Positions 16,842 to 26,162 are shown, counted from the first letter of the stretch. The stretch: 64,000 bases of DNA from Rhizobiaceae bacterium (GCA_019635695.1 JAHBYZ010000001.1:62001-126000), one strand, 5' to 3'. Numbers and translations are program-made. The notes: generated by a model not told the origin, from the letters alone.

Positions 16842-18314
16842 TCAGATTCGGGCGATCGCCACGTTCTTGGTGCGGATGTACTCCTGCAAGCCGTCGCGGC
16901 CGCCCTCGCGTCCGTAGCCGGACAGGCCGAGGCCGCCGAAAGGCGCGTTCTCGCGCGCCGTGGCGGCGCCGTTGACGATGACGTTGCCGGAGTGCAGCCG
17001 GTGCACCAGCCTGAGCGTGCGCGGCATGTCGGTCGAGTGGATGTAGGCGCCGAGCCCGAACTTGGTGGAGTTGGCGATCTCCACCGCCTCGTCCTCGGTT
17101 CGGAACGGGATCACCGAGATCACCGGTCCGAAGCACTCGTTCTGCGCCAGCGAGCTCTGCGGCTTCACGCCGCCGAACACGGTCGCTTCCACGAAGGCGC
17201 CTGCACTGAGCGCTTCCGGCCTTCTACCGCCAAGCAGCAACTCGCCGTCGCCGTCGGCCTTGGCCTTGGCAATGGTCGACAGCAGCCGCGACTGCGCGCC
17301 GAAATGCACTACGGGGCCAAGGTCGGTCGCCTCGTCCATCGGGTCGCCCATCTTCAGCGACGACACTTCGGCGATGACCTTGTCGAGGAAGACCTTCGCG
17401 ATGCTCTCCTCGACCAGCAGGCGCGTCGGGAGCACGCAACCCTGCCCGCTCAGGAACAGCGGCTGCCGCGCCGAATGACGCACCGCCACCTCCATGTCGG
17501 CGTCGGCGAAGACGAGGTTGGCGGACTTGCCGCCGAGCTCGTAGAGCGCGGGCTTGGCCTGCGGCGCGATTGCCGCGGCGATGCGAGCGGCAGTGTGGGT
17601 GCCGCCGGTGAAGGCGACCTTGGCGACGCGTTCGTCCAGCACCAGCGCCTCGCCGGCCTCCGCGCCGCCGGTGACGAGGTTGAGCACGCCCTCGGGGATG
17701 CCAGCTTCTTCCGCGAGCTGCAGAAGCAGGAAGGCGGTGAAGGGCGTGAACTCCGGCGGCTTGATGACGACCGTGTTGCCCGCCGCCAGCGCCGGCCCGA
17801 CCTTCATGGCCAGACCCATCAGCGGGCCGTTCCAGGTCACGATCATGCCGATGACGCCGAACGGCTCGCAGATCGTGTAGTCGAAGACGTTGTCGTCCTG
17901 CCACGTCGAGACGACGCGGCCCTCGAGCTTGTCGGCCCAGCCGGCGGCATATTTCGTCCACGCGGCGAACTTGCCGGGAATGGCGCGCACCGACTTGATT
18001 GGCGTGCCGACCTCCTTCGCGCCGATCCAGGCGAAGCGCTCGGTCTCACGCAGGACGAGGTCGGACAGCCTGAACAGCAGGTCGCGGCGGGTGGCGGCGG
18101 GGGTAGAGCGCCAGCCGAGCAGTGCCTTCGCCGCGGCGTCGACGGCCGCAGTGACCTCCTTCGCGCCGGCGATGGGCACCTCGGCCTGCCGCTCGCCATC
18201 GGCCGGGTTGACGTGCACATGGGTGCCGCCGGACGCCTGCCGCAGCACCTGGCCGCCGACGATCAGGCCCGCCTGCGGCAGGCTGAACTGCGGGGCGGTC
18301 GCCCTGATGTTCAT
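16842..18314 (-). CDS. NAD(P)-dependent aldehyde dehydrogenase
   Basis: Oxidises an aldehyde to the acid, 490 residues. The Rossmann substrate pocket ends in VTWNGPLMG, the general base glutamate is in ELGGKSANLVF and the nucleophilic cysteine in SGQGCVLPTRL, with ECFGPVISVIPF later: all catalytic residues present. Start 18314 (ATG) follows GGAGAGAG. It lies 23 bases downstream of the GMC oxidoreductase (18338-19957) on the same strand. That pair fits oxidation of an alcohol to an aldehyde and then to an acid, which a CoA ligase could activate. Confidence 0.92.
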   Translation of the reverse strand: MNIRATAPQFSLPQAGLIVGGQVLRQASGGTHVHVNPADGERQAEVPIAGAKEVTAAVDAAAKALLGWRSTPAATRRDLLFRLSDLVLRETERFAWIGAKEVGTPIKSVRAIPGKFAAWTKYAAGWADKLEGRVVSTWQDDNVFDYTICEPFGVIGMIVTWNGPLMGLAMKVGPALAAGNTVVIKPPEFTPFTAFLLLQLAEEAGIPEGVLNLVTGGAEAGEALVLDERVAKVAFTGGTHTAARIAAAIAPQAKPALYELGGKSANLVFADADMEVAVRHSARQPLFLSGQGCVLPTRLLVEESIAKVFLDKVIAEVSSLKMGDPMDEATDLGPVVHFGAQSRLLSTIAKAKADGDGELLLGGRRPEALSAGAFVEATVFGGVKPQSSLAQNECFGPVISVIPFRTEDEAVEIANSTKFGLGAYIHSTDMPRTLRLVHRLHSGNVIVNGAATARENAPFGGLGLSGYGREGGRDGLQEYIRTKNVAIARI

Positions 18315-18337
18315 CTGGCTCTCTCCTCGATTGGCGG

Positions 18338-19957
18338 TCAGGCTGCGCGCATCATGTCGGCGGCCTTCTCGGCGATCATCATCGTGGCGGCGTTGGTGTT
18401 GCCGGACACCACGACCGGCATGACCGACGCATCGACCACGCGCAGCGCCTCCATGCCGTGCACCCTGAGCTGGCCGTCGACGACGGCCGCCGCATCGTCG
18501 GCGCGGCCGATCCTGGCCGTGCCGCTGGCATGATAGCCGCAAAGCCCCTGGCTGCGCGTATAGGCGAGTAGCTCGTCGTCGCTGACCTTGTCGCTGCCCG
18601 GCATCGTTTCGGCCTCGGTCAGCGCCGCCATCTGCGGCGTCGCCATGATCTTTCGAGCGATCTTCAGCGCCTCCACCGCCGTCCGGCGGTCGCTCTCCTC
18701 GGCGAGGAAATTCGGCTGGATCGACGGCTTGGCCATCGGGTCGGCCGACACGATCTTCAGCCAGCCGCGGCTGTCCGGGCGCAGCTGCCACACGCCCGTG
18801 GTCATGCCCGGAAAATCGTCGAGGCGGCCGAGGAAGCCCTGCTTGTAGGTGCCCGGGGTAAAGGTGACGACCATGTTCGGGCGGTTCAGGTCGGGCCGCG
18901 TCTTCCAGAAGGCTGCGCCGTGCACCACGCCCATGCCGAGGATGCTCGGCATGCCGAGCGCCCAGCGCGCCATCTGGCCCCACAGCTTCGGCCCCTTGGC
19001 GAGACCGTTGATCGAGACGGCGTTCCTGGCCTTGTAGGTCAGGCGCGGTGTGAAGTGGTCCATGTAGTTCTGGCCGAGGCCGGCGAGATCCTGCCGCACG
19101 CCGACGCCGGCCGTCTTCAGGACATCGGCTGGACCCACGCCGGACAGCATCAGCAGCCTGGGCGAGTTGACCGCTCCACCGCAAAGCACCACCTCGCGCC
19201 GCGCGCGCATCTGGCGAGTCGTCGCGTCGCCGGTGCGGCGATATTCGATACCAACGGCTTTTTTGCCCTCGAAGACGATCTTCGTCGCCAGCGCGTCGGT
19301 GCGCACCTCAAGATTCTTCCGGCCGGCGGCGGGCTTCAGATAGGCCTTCGCGGCGCTGTACCGCTTGCCGCGGTCGATGTTGTACTGGTAGCGGCCGACG
19401 CCCGCCTGGCTGCGGCCGTTGTAGTCGGCATTGTATGGAATACCGACCTGCTGCGCCCCGGCGATGAAGGCGTCGATCAACTCGTTCTTCCAGGCAAGGT
19501 CCATGACCGGAATCCGGCCCTGACGGCCGCGGAACTCCGGTTCGCCCTCGCCGATCCGGCGCTCCAGCCTCAGGTAGTAGGGGAGCACCTCGTCGTAGGA
19601 CCAGCCATCGGCGCCCATCTCGGCCCAGCCGTCGAAATCGTCGCGCTGGCCGCGCACCCAGACCATACCGTTGATCGAGCCGGATCCGCCAAGCACCTTG
19701 CCCTGCAGCACCGGCAGCTTGCGGTTGTCGATATAAGGGCCGGGCTCGGTCTCGTAGCCCCAGGTCAAGCCGGGATCGAAGATGACCTTGATGAAGCCGG
19801 CGGGCAGGTGAATGAAGGGGTTCCTGTCGCGCGGACCGGCTTCGAGCAGGCAGACGGTCGTGGCGGGGTTCTCCGAGAGCCGCGCTGCGAGGATCGCGCC
19901 CGCCGATCCACCGCCCACGATAACATAGTCGAACGTTTCCGTGCCGCCAGACGCCAC
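18338..19957 (-). CDS. GMC-family FAD oxidoreductase (alcohol/choline dehydrogenase-like)
   Basis: FAD-dependent alcohol dehydrogenase of the glucose-methanol-choline family, 539 residues. FAD motif VGGGSAGAILAARLSE is at about 14-29, GMC signature 1 is around KVLGGSGSINGMVWVRG, and signature 2 near GAVNSPRLLMLSGVG. The catalytic His is in CGYHASGTARIG and the C-terminal Asn in VSGNTNAATMMIAEKA. It is the first gene of the minus-strand pair with the aldehyde dehydrogenase. Its upstream region carries the promoter element also found at 1819. Substrate probably an aliphatic or terpenoid alcohol (inference). Confidence 0.92.
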   Translation of the reverse strand: MASGGTETFDYVIVGGGSAGAILAARLSENPATTVCLLEAGPRDRNPFIHLPAGFIKVIFDPGLTWGYETEPGPYIDNRKLPVLQGKVLGGSGSINGMVWVRGQRDDFDGWAEMGADGWSYDEVLPYYLRLERRIGEGEPEFRGRQGRIPVMDLAWKNELIDAFIAGAQQVGIPYNADYNGRSQAGVGRYQYNIDRGKRYSAAKAYLKPAAGRKNLEVRTDALATKIVFEGKKAVGIEYRRTGDATTRQMRARREVVLCGGAVNSPRLLMLSGVGPADVLKTAGVGVRQDLAGLGQNYMDHFTPRLTYKARNAVSINGLAKGPKLWGQMARWALGMPSILGMGVVHGAAFWKTRPDLNRPNMVVTFTPGTYKQGFLGRLDDFPGMTTGVWQLRPDSRGWLKIVSADPMAKPSIQPNFLAEESDRRTAVEALKIARKIMATPQMAALTEAETMPGSDKVSDDELLAYTRSQGLCGYHASGTARIGRADDAAAVVDGQLRVHGMEALRVVDASVMPVVVSGNTNAATMMIAEKAADMMRAA

Positions 19958-20060
19958 GAGTTTCCTCCCGATCTGCCGCCGCCACAGAACGACGCCGGCT
20001 CCGCCCCTCCCGGGCGGCTACCATGTCAATCTACAAGGCACGCCGCGTCACCGCAACTTG

Positions 20061-20090
20061 TTTTCTCGTGGAAGAATGATATTCCTTATA
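20061..20090 (-). promoter_or_regulatory. 30-bp promoter element shared with 1819-1848
   Basis: Read on the minus strand, this block matches 1819-1848 at 23 of 30 positions. Again four bases separate the shared CGAGAAAA from a -35-like TTGC hexamer: TTGCGG, then 17 bases to TAGATT, pointing at the GMC gene (start 19957). The plus-strand NTF2-like gene begins 47 bases away on the other side. A common regulator of the 2018 importer operon and the GMC-ALDH operon is a reasonable inference. Confidence 0.5.
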
Positions 20091-20137
20091 GCGAAAGCGC
20101 TTTTGTGTGGGCGTGTTCTTGCGCCGTGGGAGGAAAG

Positions 20138-20662
20138 ATGAGCAGCAATGACATCGGCGCACGCCTGCGCCGCCTGGAAGACCGTGAGGAAATCCGCATG
20201 CTCGTGGCTCGCTACTCGCAGCATGTCGATGACCACGACTTCGCGTCGCTGGCCACGCTGTGGGCACCCGATGCGCGCTATCTGTGGAAGGGATCGAGCG
20301 ACGTCACTGTCGGTGGCGACAATGTCGCGGCGCTTCTGAAGAGTCGCATCGAGCCGACCGGGCCGAGCTACCACGTGAACCACGACCACGTCATCGAATT
20401 CGCGGACGATCCCGACCGCGCGTCAGGTCTCGTTTGCGCCCATGCCGAGACGTCAAATGCCACGTCGCACAACATCGCGGCGATCCGCTACCACGACCGC
20501 TACGTGCGTCACGAAAGTCGCTGGAAGTTCGCCGAACGGGCGCTGGCCTTCCTCTATTTCACGCCGGTCGCCGACTATCGCGACGTTCTGCGCGTGAAGG
20601 AGCGGATGCGGCTGCCGAACGGAACAAAGCTCGCCGCGCACTGGCCCGATTTCGAACGCTGA
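20138..20662 (+). CDS. NTF2-like / SnoaL-like small protein
   Basis: A 174-residue protein of the NTF2-like fold (SnoaL_4 type), as shown by LEDREEIRMLVARYSQHVDDHDFASLATLWAPDARYLW at the N-terminus and RWKFAERALAFLYF near the C-terminus. Family members include ring-hydroxylating dioxygenase beta-like, ketosteroid-isomerase-like and dehydratase enzymes. Here no partner subunit is adjacent, so an isomerase, dehydratase or hydrolase is more likely than a dioxygenase subunit. The start at 20138 has GGGAGGAAAG upstream; the frame extends much further 5' but without family similarity. Divergent from the GMC gene. Confidence 0.75.
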   Translation: MSSNDIGARLRRLEDREEIRMLVARYSQHVDDHDFASLATLWAPDARYLWKGSSDVTVGGDNVAALLKSRIEPTGPSYHVNHDHVIEFADDPDRASGLVCAHAETSNATSHNIAAIRYHDRYVRHESRWKFAERALAFLYFTPVADYRDVLRVKERMRLPNGTKLAAHWPDFER

Positions 20663-20766
20663 CGACGGTCGCGCGGCCTTCCGGCAAAAACTTCGTCGGC
20701 TAATGCTTGCTGGCCATCGGCGACTGGCGTAATTCCCACGGGATCGAAAGGGAGCCGGGGGGATAG

Positions 20767-21561
20767 ATGGCCGTCGCCGACAATTCGCGCGAGCAGTTTG
20801 CGGTCGAGCTGGCGAGGCGCGCCGGGGAACTGGGCCTCCGGTATTTCCGCGATCTCGAGAGCCTGACCATCGAGAGCAAGGGCCACCAGGATCTCGTCTC
20901 CGAGGCCGATCGAGACGTCGAGACGTTTATCCGCGCCGCCTTGCGGGACGCCTATCCGAACGATGGCGTCGTCGGCGAGGAGCACGCGCCGACGCGAGGC
21001 AAGTCCGGCTTCGACTGGGTAATCGACCCGATCGACGGGACCGCCAACTTTGTCCGGGGGATACCCGCCTGGACGGTGGTCATTGCGGGCACCATGCATG
21101 GTGTAACCGAACTTGGTGTCATTCACGAACCGAGCACCGGCGAGACGTTTCACGGCAGCCGGGGTGGCGGTGCGTTCCTGAACGGACGACCGATGCGCAC
21201 CTGCGGACTCTCCAGCCTTGGCGAGGGCTCCGTCGGCACCGGCTTCTCAAACCGGCGCGAAGCCCGCAACATTGTCCCTTTCATAGATGATCTGGTGCGG
21301 CAGGGCGGCGTCTTCTATCGCAATGCATCCGGCGCGCTGATGCTCGCCTATGTCGCGTCCGGCCGCCTGCTTGCCTATGTCGAGGAGCACATGAACGCCT
21401 GGGACTGCCTGGCCGGCCTGCTTCTGGTTGAAGAAGCGGGCGGAAAGATTGTTGCACCTGACCCCGCTACGGTGCTCGCCGATGGCACGGTGGTGATTGC
21501 CGGTTGCGCCGGCGTGTTCGATCGCGTCAAGGAAATGTGCGACGCGGCCTTCAGGCCGTGA
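20767..21561 (+). CDS. Inositol-monophosphatase-family phosphatase
   Basis: Mg-dependent sugar or inositol phosphatase, 264 residues. The metal and substrate motifs are intact: VGEEH (first Glu), WVIDPIDGTANFVRG (Asp-Pro-Ile-Asp-Gly-Thr) and NAWDCLAGLLLVEEAGG near the C-terminus. Its last 11 bases overlap, tail to tail, the stop region of the ABC ATPase on the opposite strand. Placed beside an Afu-type transporter and IolE, it may dephosphorylate an imported inositol or sugar phosphate. Histidinol-phosphatase or SuhB-like roles are the alternatives. Confidence 0.87.
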   Translation: MAVADNSREQFAVELARRAGELGLRYFRDLESLTIESKGHQDLVSEADRDVETFIRAALRDAYPNDGVVGEEHAPTRGKSGFDWVIDPIDGTANFVRGIPAWTVVIAGTMHGVTELGVIHEPSTGETFHGSRGGGAFLNGRPMRTCGLSSLGEGSVGTGFSNRREARNIVPFIDDLVRQGGVFYRNASGALMLAYVASGRLLAYVEEHMNAWDCLAGLLLVEEAGGKIVAPDPATVLADGTVVIAGCAGVFDRVKEMCDAAFRP

Positions 21562-22624
21562 TGAGAACGGGGCCGCGGCCCGTGAAGCGCAGGCCGACCG
21601 CCGCGCCCGGCATCAGCGGCGAATCGATCTGGCTGGACAGGACGAAGACGCCGCCGAAGGCCGTCTCGACCATGAACTCAAGATGGCTGCCGACATAGGT
21701 GACCTTGCCGACGGTGCCGGGCAGGGCGCCTTCGCCGGGCGCGCCGATCTCGATGCGCCGGGGACGTGCCGCGAGGCGCCCGGGGCCGGGCGTTTGGCCG
21801 CGTGCCGGCAGCTGCAGCGCCAGCGGTCCAAGCCGCACGCTGGCCACGCCGCCCGCCACTGCCTCAATCTCGCAGTCGAGGATGTTCGCTTCGCCGACGA
21901 AATCCGCGACGAAGGTGTTGGCGGGTTCCTCATAGAGCTCGCGCGGCGTTCCGTCCTGCGCGATCACCGCGTTGTTCATCACGATCACCCGGTCGGAAAC
22001 GGCGAGCGCCTCTTCCTGGTCGTGAGTGACGTAGACGACCGTCAGTCCGAGGGATTGCTGGATTTCCCGGATCTCTTCGCGCACATGCCTGCGCAATTTC
22101 GCGTCGAGGTTTGAAAGCGGCTCGTCGAACAGCAGCACCTGCGGTTCCAGCACGAGCGCGCGGGCTACCGCGACACGCTGCTGCTGGCCGCCCGACAGCT
22201 GGCTGGGCAGGCGGTCGCCAAAGCCGGAAAGGCCCACCAGATCGAGCCCGGCCTTCGCCTTGTCGTTGACATCCTTCTTGTTGAGCCCGGAGAACTTCAG
22301 CCCGTATTCGACGTTCTGGCGCACCGTCATGTGCGGGAAGAGGGCGTAGGACTGGAAGACCATCGACACGTCGCGCTCGGTGGCCGGCAGCCGGGTCACG
22401 TCGTTGCCGCCGATCAGGATCTGGCCGCTGGTTGCGAACTCCAGCCCGGCGATCATGCGCAGATTGGTGGTCTTGCCGCAGCCCGATGGCCCGAGCAGCG
22501 TCACCAGCTTGCCGGCCTCGATGAGCAGCGAGATGTCGTTCACCGCCGGCGTCGGACTGCGGCCGTAGATCTTCGTGACGTTCCGGAACTCGACCGATGC
22601 CGCGTTGCTTTTGATTTCCGACAT
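21551..22624 (-). CDS. ABC transporter ATP-binding protein (Afu/Fbp/Pot type)
   Basis: Cytoplasmic ATPase with a C-terminal TOBE regulatory domain, 357 residues. Walker A GPSGCGKTT, Q-loop VFQSYALFPHMTV, signature LSGGQQQRVA, Walker B VLLFDEPLSNLD and switch histidine VTHDQEEA are present; the TOBE part begins near FVGEANILDCE. The start at 22624 shares one base with the permease stop (TGATG), so it is the third gene of a minus-strand operon binding protein-permease-ATPase. Sequence alone does not separate ferric iron, polyamine, phosphonate and sugar-phosphate transporters of this group. Confidence 0.9.
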   Translation of the reverse strand: MSEIKSNAASVEFRNVTKIYGRSPTPAVNDISLLIEAGKLVTLLGPSGCGKTTNLRMIAGLEFATSGQILIGGNDVTRLPATERDVSMVFQSYALFPHMTVRQNVEYGLKFSGLNKKDVNDKAKAGLDLVGLSGFGDRLPSQLSGGQQQRVAVARALVLEPQVLLFDEPLSNLDAKLRRHVREEIREIQQSLGLTVVYVTHDQEEALAVSDRVIVMNNAVIAQDGTPRELYEEPANTFVADFVGEANILDCEIEAVAGGVASVRLGPLALQLPARGQTPGPGRLAARPRRIEIGAPGEGALPGTVGKVTYVGSHLEFMVETAFGGVFVLSSQIDSPLMPGAAVGLRFTGRGPVLITA

Positions 22625-24903
22625 CAGCCGCCCCCTGCGATTGGCTGCGTTCGCCCCGGCAGGCTGACGTTGGACCGCCACCCCGAGACCTGCGGGTCCT
22701 CGGTCTTGCGCCGTCCTATGTTGCGGCTGCCGACTGCCAGCTGCATCAGCCCGATGACCGCAAGCATCACCGCGATCAGCACGGTCGAATAGGCGATTGC
22801 GATGCCGTATTCATTGTTCTCGACGCGGCCGACTATGTAGCTTGTCGACATGTCGTAGCGCGCGCTGACGAGGAAGATGATCGCGCTGATGGCGGTCATC
22901 GCGCGCACAAACGAGTAGACGAGCGCGGCGAGTATCGCGGGCCGCAGCAGAGGCAGGATCACCCTGCGGAAGGTCTGCCATGAACTGGCGCCCAGCGTCA
23001 GCGAGGACTCGTCCAGGCTGCGGTCGATCTGCGACATGGAAGCCACGCCGGCACGCACGCCGACCGGCATGTTGCGGAAGATGAACGAGATCACGAGGAT
23101 GATGCCCGTCCCGGTCAGCTCGATCGGCGGCACGTTGAAGGCGATGACGTAGGACACGCCGATGATCGTGCCGGGAATAGCGAAGGAGAGCATCGTGCCG
23201 AACTCGAAGGCCTGCTTGCCGGCGAAGCTCTGCCGGACCAGCAGATAGGCCGTCAGCAGGCCGATCGCGGCAGTCAGAGGCGCCGAGATCAGTGCGATCT
23301 GCATGGTCGTCCAGAACGAGCTCCAGGCCGAGCCGCTCCAGTGGATGCCGAATTGCGTCCAGCCGATCGAGAAAGCCTTGATGTAGTGCTCGAAGGTGAG
23401 CGTGAAGTTGACACCCCACAGCGTGACGAAGCTGCCGTACAGGATGATGGCGTAGACGAGCAGCGTAAACGCGGTCCAGAACCCCGCCACGCCGAACAAC
23501 GTATTCCTGAAGGCCGAGGGCAGCAGCGGATGCACCCCCGCGTCGCCTTTGCCCGACACTGTCGTGTAGGAACGGCTGCCAAGCCAGAAGCGCTGCGCAT
23601 AGAAGGCGCCGAGCGTGAAGAACAGCAGCACGATGGCCAGGATTGCGGCCTGCGCCTGATCGTATTGCGCGCCGACGATGGCGAAGAATATCTCGGTCGA
23701 CAGCACGTCGAAATTGCCGCCCAGCACCAGCGGGTTGCCGAAATCGGCCATGGATTCGATGAAGCCGAGCAGGAAGGCATTGGCGAGGCCCGGCCGCATC
23801 AGCGGCAGCGTCACTGTGACGAATGTCTGCCAACGGCTTGCGCGAAGGGTTTGCGCGGCCTCCTCCATCGACGGGCTGACGCCTTCGACGACGCCGATCA
23901 TCACCAGGAACGCGATGGGCGTGAAGGCCAGCGTCTGCGCGATCAGCAGACCCGGCAGTCCGTAGACCCATCGCGTAGGCTGGATACCGAAAAGCTCCGC
24001 CCAAAGCTGCGTGATGACGCCGGACATGCCGAACAGGAGAATAATCGCGAGGCCGATGACGAAGGGCGGGGTGATGATCGGCAGCACGGTCAGCGCCCGC
24101 AGCACTGCGCCATATCGGAAGCTGGAGCGGGTGAGCACCAGCGCGAAGACGAGCCCGAGAACGGTGGTGACGACGCCCACGAGCACGGCGAGGAACAGGG
24201 AATTCCACGCCACGCCGCAGCGCGGGCCTCCGGCCATGCAGCCGAGCCCCCACAGCCGATCGCTGAAGAACTTGGAGAAGAAGACCGCCAGCGAGTATTC
24301 GCCGTCCTGCGTGACGATTGCGCTGAGCAGCATCTGCACGATCGGCATGAAGATGAAGATGCCGACCACCGCCACGATGAAGCCGATCGAGCCGACCACG
24401 AATTCGTCGCCGCCGACGGCGCCGCGCGCGGCAAGTCCAAGCGTGAAGAAGAACAGGAACGCGCAGCCGGTGAGCATGGCGCCATAGCCCATGCCAAACT
24501 GGCGGTCGTCGAGTTCGCCGAAAATGGCGCTCGCCCACTGCCACTGGAAACCGCGCAGGCCAATGCCAAAACCCTGCAGCAGAAACCAGGCGCCGCCGAC
24601 GAGGCCGACCCACAGCAGCAGCCTGCTGAAGAACGGCTCCGACTTTCCGCGTCGCAGCAGCAGGAGCGGCGGCAGCAGCAAAAGGGCCCCGATCGGCGCC
24701 AGCCAAAGCTTTTCGCCCTGCAGATTTAGAAAGAGAGCCGGGGCAACGCTGCGCTTGAAGGGATAGCCGTCGAGAAGCCAGCCGAACGTGAAGAAATTGC
24801 GGTCCATGCCGTACCAGGGCAGGAGCGCATAGCCGACGAGGCCGACCGCCGTCCAAAGGACGACGGTCGGATGCAGCAGCGGTTGACTTTCGCGGACCCG
24901 CAC
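22624..24903 (-). CDS. ABC transporter permease, fused two-domain (Afu/Fbp type) with extra N-terminal membrane region
   Basis: Inner-membrane permease with two permease domains in one chain, 759 residues from a GTG at 24903. The two 'EAA' coupling loops are MEEAAQTLRASRWQTF and LDESSLTLGASSWQTF, each followed by LPL-RP. About 180 residues with several hydrophobic helices precede the first permease domain, longer than FbpB (about 500-550) and closer to AfuB-type permeases. It lies between the binding-protein gene (24920, 17 bases upstream) and the ATPase. The fused form and the N-terminal region favour the AfuABC-like sugar-phosphate branch, but this is inference. Confidence 0.88.
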   Translation of the reverse strand: MRVRESQPLLHPTVVLWTAVGLVGYALLPWYGMDRNFFTFGWLLDGYPFKRSVAPALFLNLQGEKLWLAPIGALLLLPPLLLLRRGKSEPFFSRLLLWVGLVGGAWFLLQGFGIGLRGFQWQWASAIFGELDDRQFGMGYGAMLTGCAFLFFFTLGLAARGAVGGDEFVVGSIGFIVAVVGIFIFMPIVQMLLSAIVTQDGEYSLAVFFSKFFSDRLWGLGCMAGGPRCGVAWNSLFLAVLVGVVTTVLGLVFALVLTRSSFRYGAVLRALTVLPIITPPFVIGLAIILLFGMSGVITQLWAELFGIQPTRWVYGLPGLLIAQTLAFTPIAFLVMIGVVEGVSPSMEEAAQTLRASRWQTFVTVTLPLMRPGLANAFLLGFIESMADFGNPLVLGGNFDVLSTEIFFAIVGAQYDQAQAAILAIVLLFFTLGAFYAQRFWLGSRSYTTVSGKGDAGVHPLLPSAFRNTLFGVAGFWTAFTLLVYAIILYGSFVTLWGVNFTLTFEHYIKAFSIGWTQFGIHWSGSAWSSFWTTMQIALISAPLTAAIGLLTAYLLVRQSFAGKQAFEFGTMLSFAIPGTIIGVSYVIAFNVPPIELTGTGIILVISFIFRNMPVGVRAGVASMSQIDRSLDESSLTLGASSWQTFRRVILPLLRPAILAALVYSFVRAMTAISAIIFLVSARYDMSTSYIVGRVENNEYGIAIAYSTVLIAVMLAVIGLMQLAVGSRNIGRRKTEDPQVSGWRSNVSLPGRTQPIAGGG

Positions 24904-24919
24904 CGGGCTGGAACGGCGC

Positions 24920-25945
24920 TTACTGCGGCAGCGTCGAAACCTCCGTATCCCACTTCTGCAGCAGGCGCTTGCGCTCGTCGCTGGAGCCGTACTTCTTGAA
25001 GTCGTAGTCGATCAGCTTGATCGTCGACAGATCAGGCGACAGCGGCGAGGCCTTTGCCGACTTGTTGGACGGCAGCTGGAAAGATTTCACGTCCTGCGCC
25101 CGTGACTGCATTTCCGCCGTCAGCGCCCAGTCGTAGAATTTCTTGGCCGAGTCCTCGTTGCGGGCGCCCTTGATCAGCGACATCGAGCCGATCTCGTAGC
25201 CGGTGCCCTCGCACGGGGCGACGGTGACGATCGGGAAGCCGGCAGCGGACTGCGCGACCGCATCGTGCATGAACACGATGCCGATCGTCGTCTCGCCAAG
25301 GCCTGCCGCCTTGATCGGGGCCGAGCCGGACTTGGTGTACTGGTTGATGTTCTTGTGCAGCGCCTTCATGTACTCGAAGCCGGCGTCCTCGCCCATCAGC
25401 TGAACGATCGTTGCGAGCATCGTGTAGGCGGTGCCCGAGGAATTCGGGTTGGCCATCTGGATCTGGCCCTTGTATTCGGGCTTGGTCAGATCGGCCCAGC
25501 ACTTCGGCTCGGGCAGATTGTTCTTGGCCAGAAGGTCCTTGTTGTAGCCGAAGCCCAGCGCACCCGAATACACGCCGATGGTCCTGTTGCCGGCTGCCTC
25601 TGCCTGCGCGATCGCCCATGGCTGCAGCTGGTCGCGCATCGGCGACATGTATTCTTCGGTCAGTCCTTCTTCCGCGGCCTGCAGATGCGGGTCGCCGGTG
25701 CCGCCCCACCACACGTCGCCCTTCGGGTTGGAGGCTTCGGCGCGCAGCTGCGCGTAGGTTTCGCCGGAGCTCTTGCGCGTCATGTCCACCGTGATGCCGG
25801 TCTCGGCCTCGAAGGTGGTCTTGATCTGCTGGCACCACGCCTCGTCTGCCGCGCAGTAGAGTGTAAGGCTGTCTGCGCTCGCCAGGGCAGTACCCGACAG
25901 CAGGAGCGCAACCGCGCCTGCGGCGCGAAGAACGGTCTTCGGCAT
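24920..25945 (-). CDS. ABC transporter substrate-binding protein (AfuA/FbpA-like)
   Basis: Periplasmic binding protein, 341 residues, with a signal peptide MPKTVLRAAGAVALLLSG...ASA. It starts at 25945 after GGGAGGAAG; a longer start at 25960 is less likely. The mature N-terminus SLTLYCAADEAWCQQIKTTFEAETGI and the RKSSGETYAQLRAE segment are characteristic of the iron/phosphonate/sugar-phosphate binding-protein family. The paired tyrosines expected of classic ferric-binding FbpA were not evident, while FbpA-like naming is common for AfuA. First gene of the minus-strand transporter operon. Confidence 0.87.
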   Translation of the reverse strand: MPKTVLRAAGAVALLLSGTALASADSLTLYCAADEAWCQQIKTTFEAETGITVDMTRKSSGETYAQLRAEASNPKGDVWWGGTGDPHLQAAEEGLTEEYMSPMRDQLQPWAIAQAEAAGNRTIGVYSGALGFGYNKDLLAKNNLPEPKCWADLTKPEYKGQIQMANPNSSGTAYTMLATIVQLMGEDAGFEYMKALHKNINQYTKSGSAPIKAAGLGETTIGIVFMHDAVAQSAAGFPIVTVAPCEGTGYEIGSMSLIKGARNEDSAKKFYDWALTAEMQSRAQDVKSFQLPSNKSAKASPLSPDLSTIKLIDYDFKKYGSSDERKRLLQKWDTEVSTLPQ

Positions 25946-25989
25946 GCTACTTCCTCCCAAAGTGCCGACTTCTTGTTTTGCCGGCTTTC

Positions 25990-26006
25990 AATCAGACTGT
26001 TTGATT
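25990..26006. promoter_or_regulatory. Inverted repeat between transporter and SDR-iolE promoters
   Basis: AATCA-GACTGTT-TGATT gives 5-bp arms seven bases apart in the 217-bp divergent region between the Afu-type operon (start 25945) and the SDR-iolE pair (start 26163). It could be an operator for either or both. Weak evidence because arms of this length occur by chance. Confidence 0.25.
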
Positions 26007-26162
26007 TCGGCGCTTTTGGCAATCAGCTACCTTGCATTCCGTCCGGTCAAGTTTTCCACGCTGGCGAGCGGCGGCGCGTCGCGCTAGCGTCGGGGAGGCG
26101 ACGCCGGCGGGATTTCCGCTGCCAACCGGCGCGCAGGGGAGGGGCCCAGGGGCCTGGATTCG

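Noticed and set aside
23341-24729. Plus-strand frame rich in Glu, Gln and His across the permease
   Set aside because: Antisense shadow of hydrophobic codons in the permease; no start context or domain.
22811-24856. Long second minus-strand frame over the Afu-type permease
   Set aside because: Arg-rich with no hydrophobic segments, in contrast with the membrane-protein frame that has both EAA loops.
24920-25945. Assignment as a ferric iron-binding protein
   Set aside because: The family includes Fe3+, phosphonate and sugar-phosphate binders, and the expected tyrosine pair was not evident; kept as unspecified ligand.
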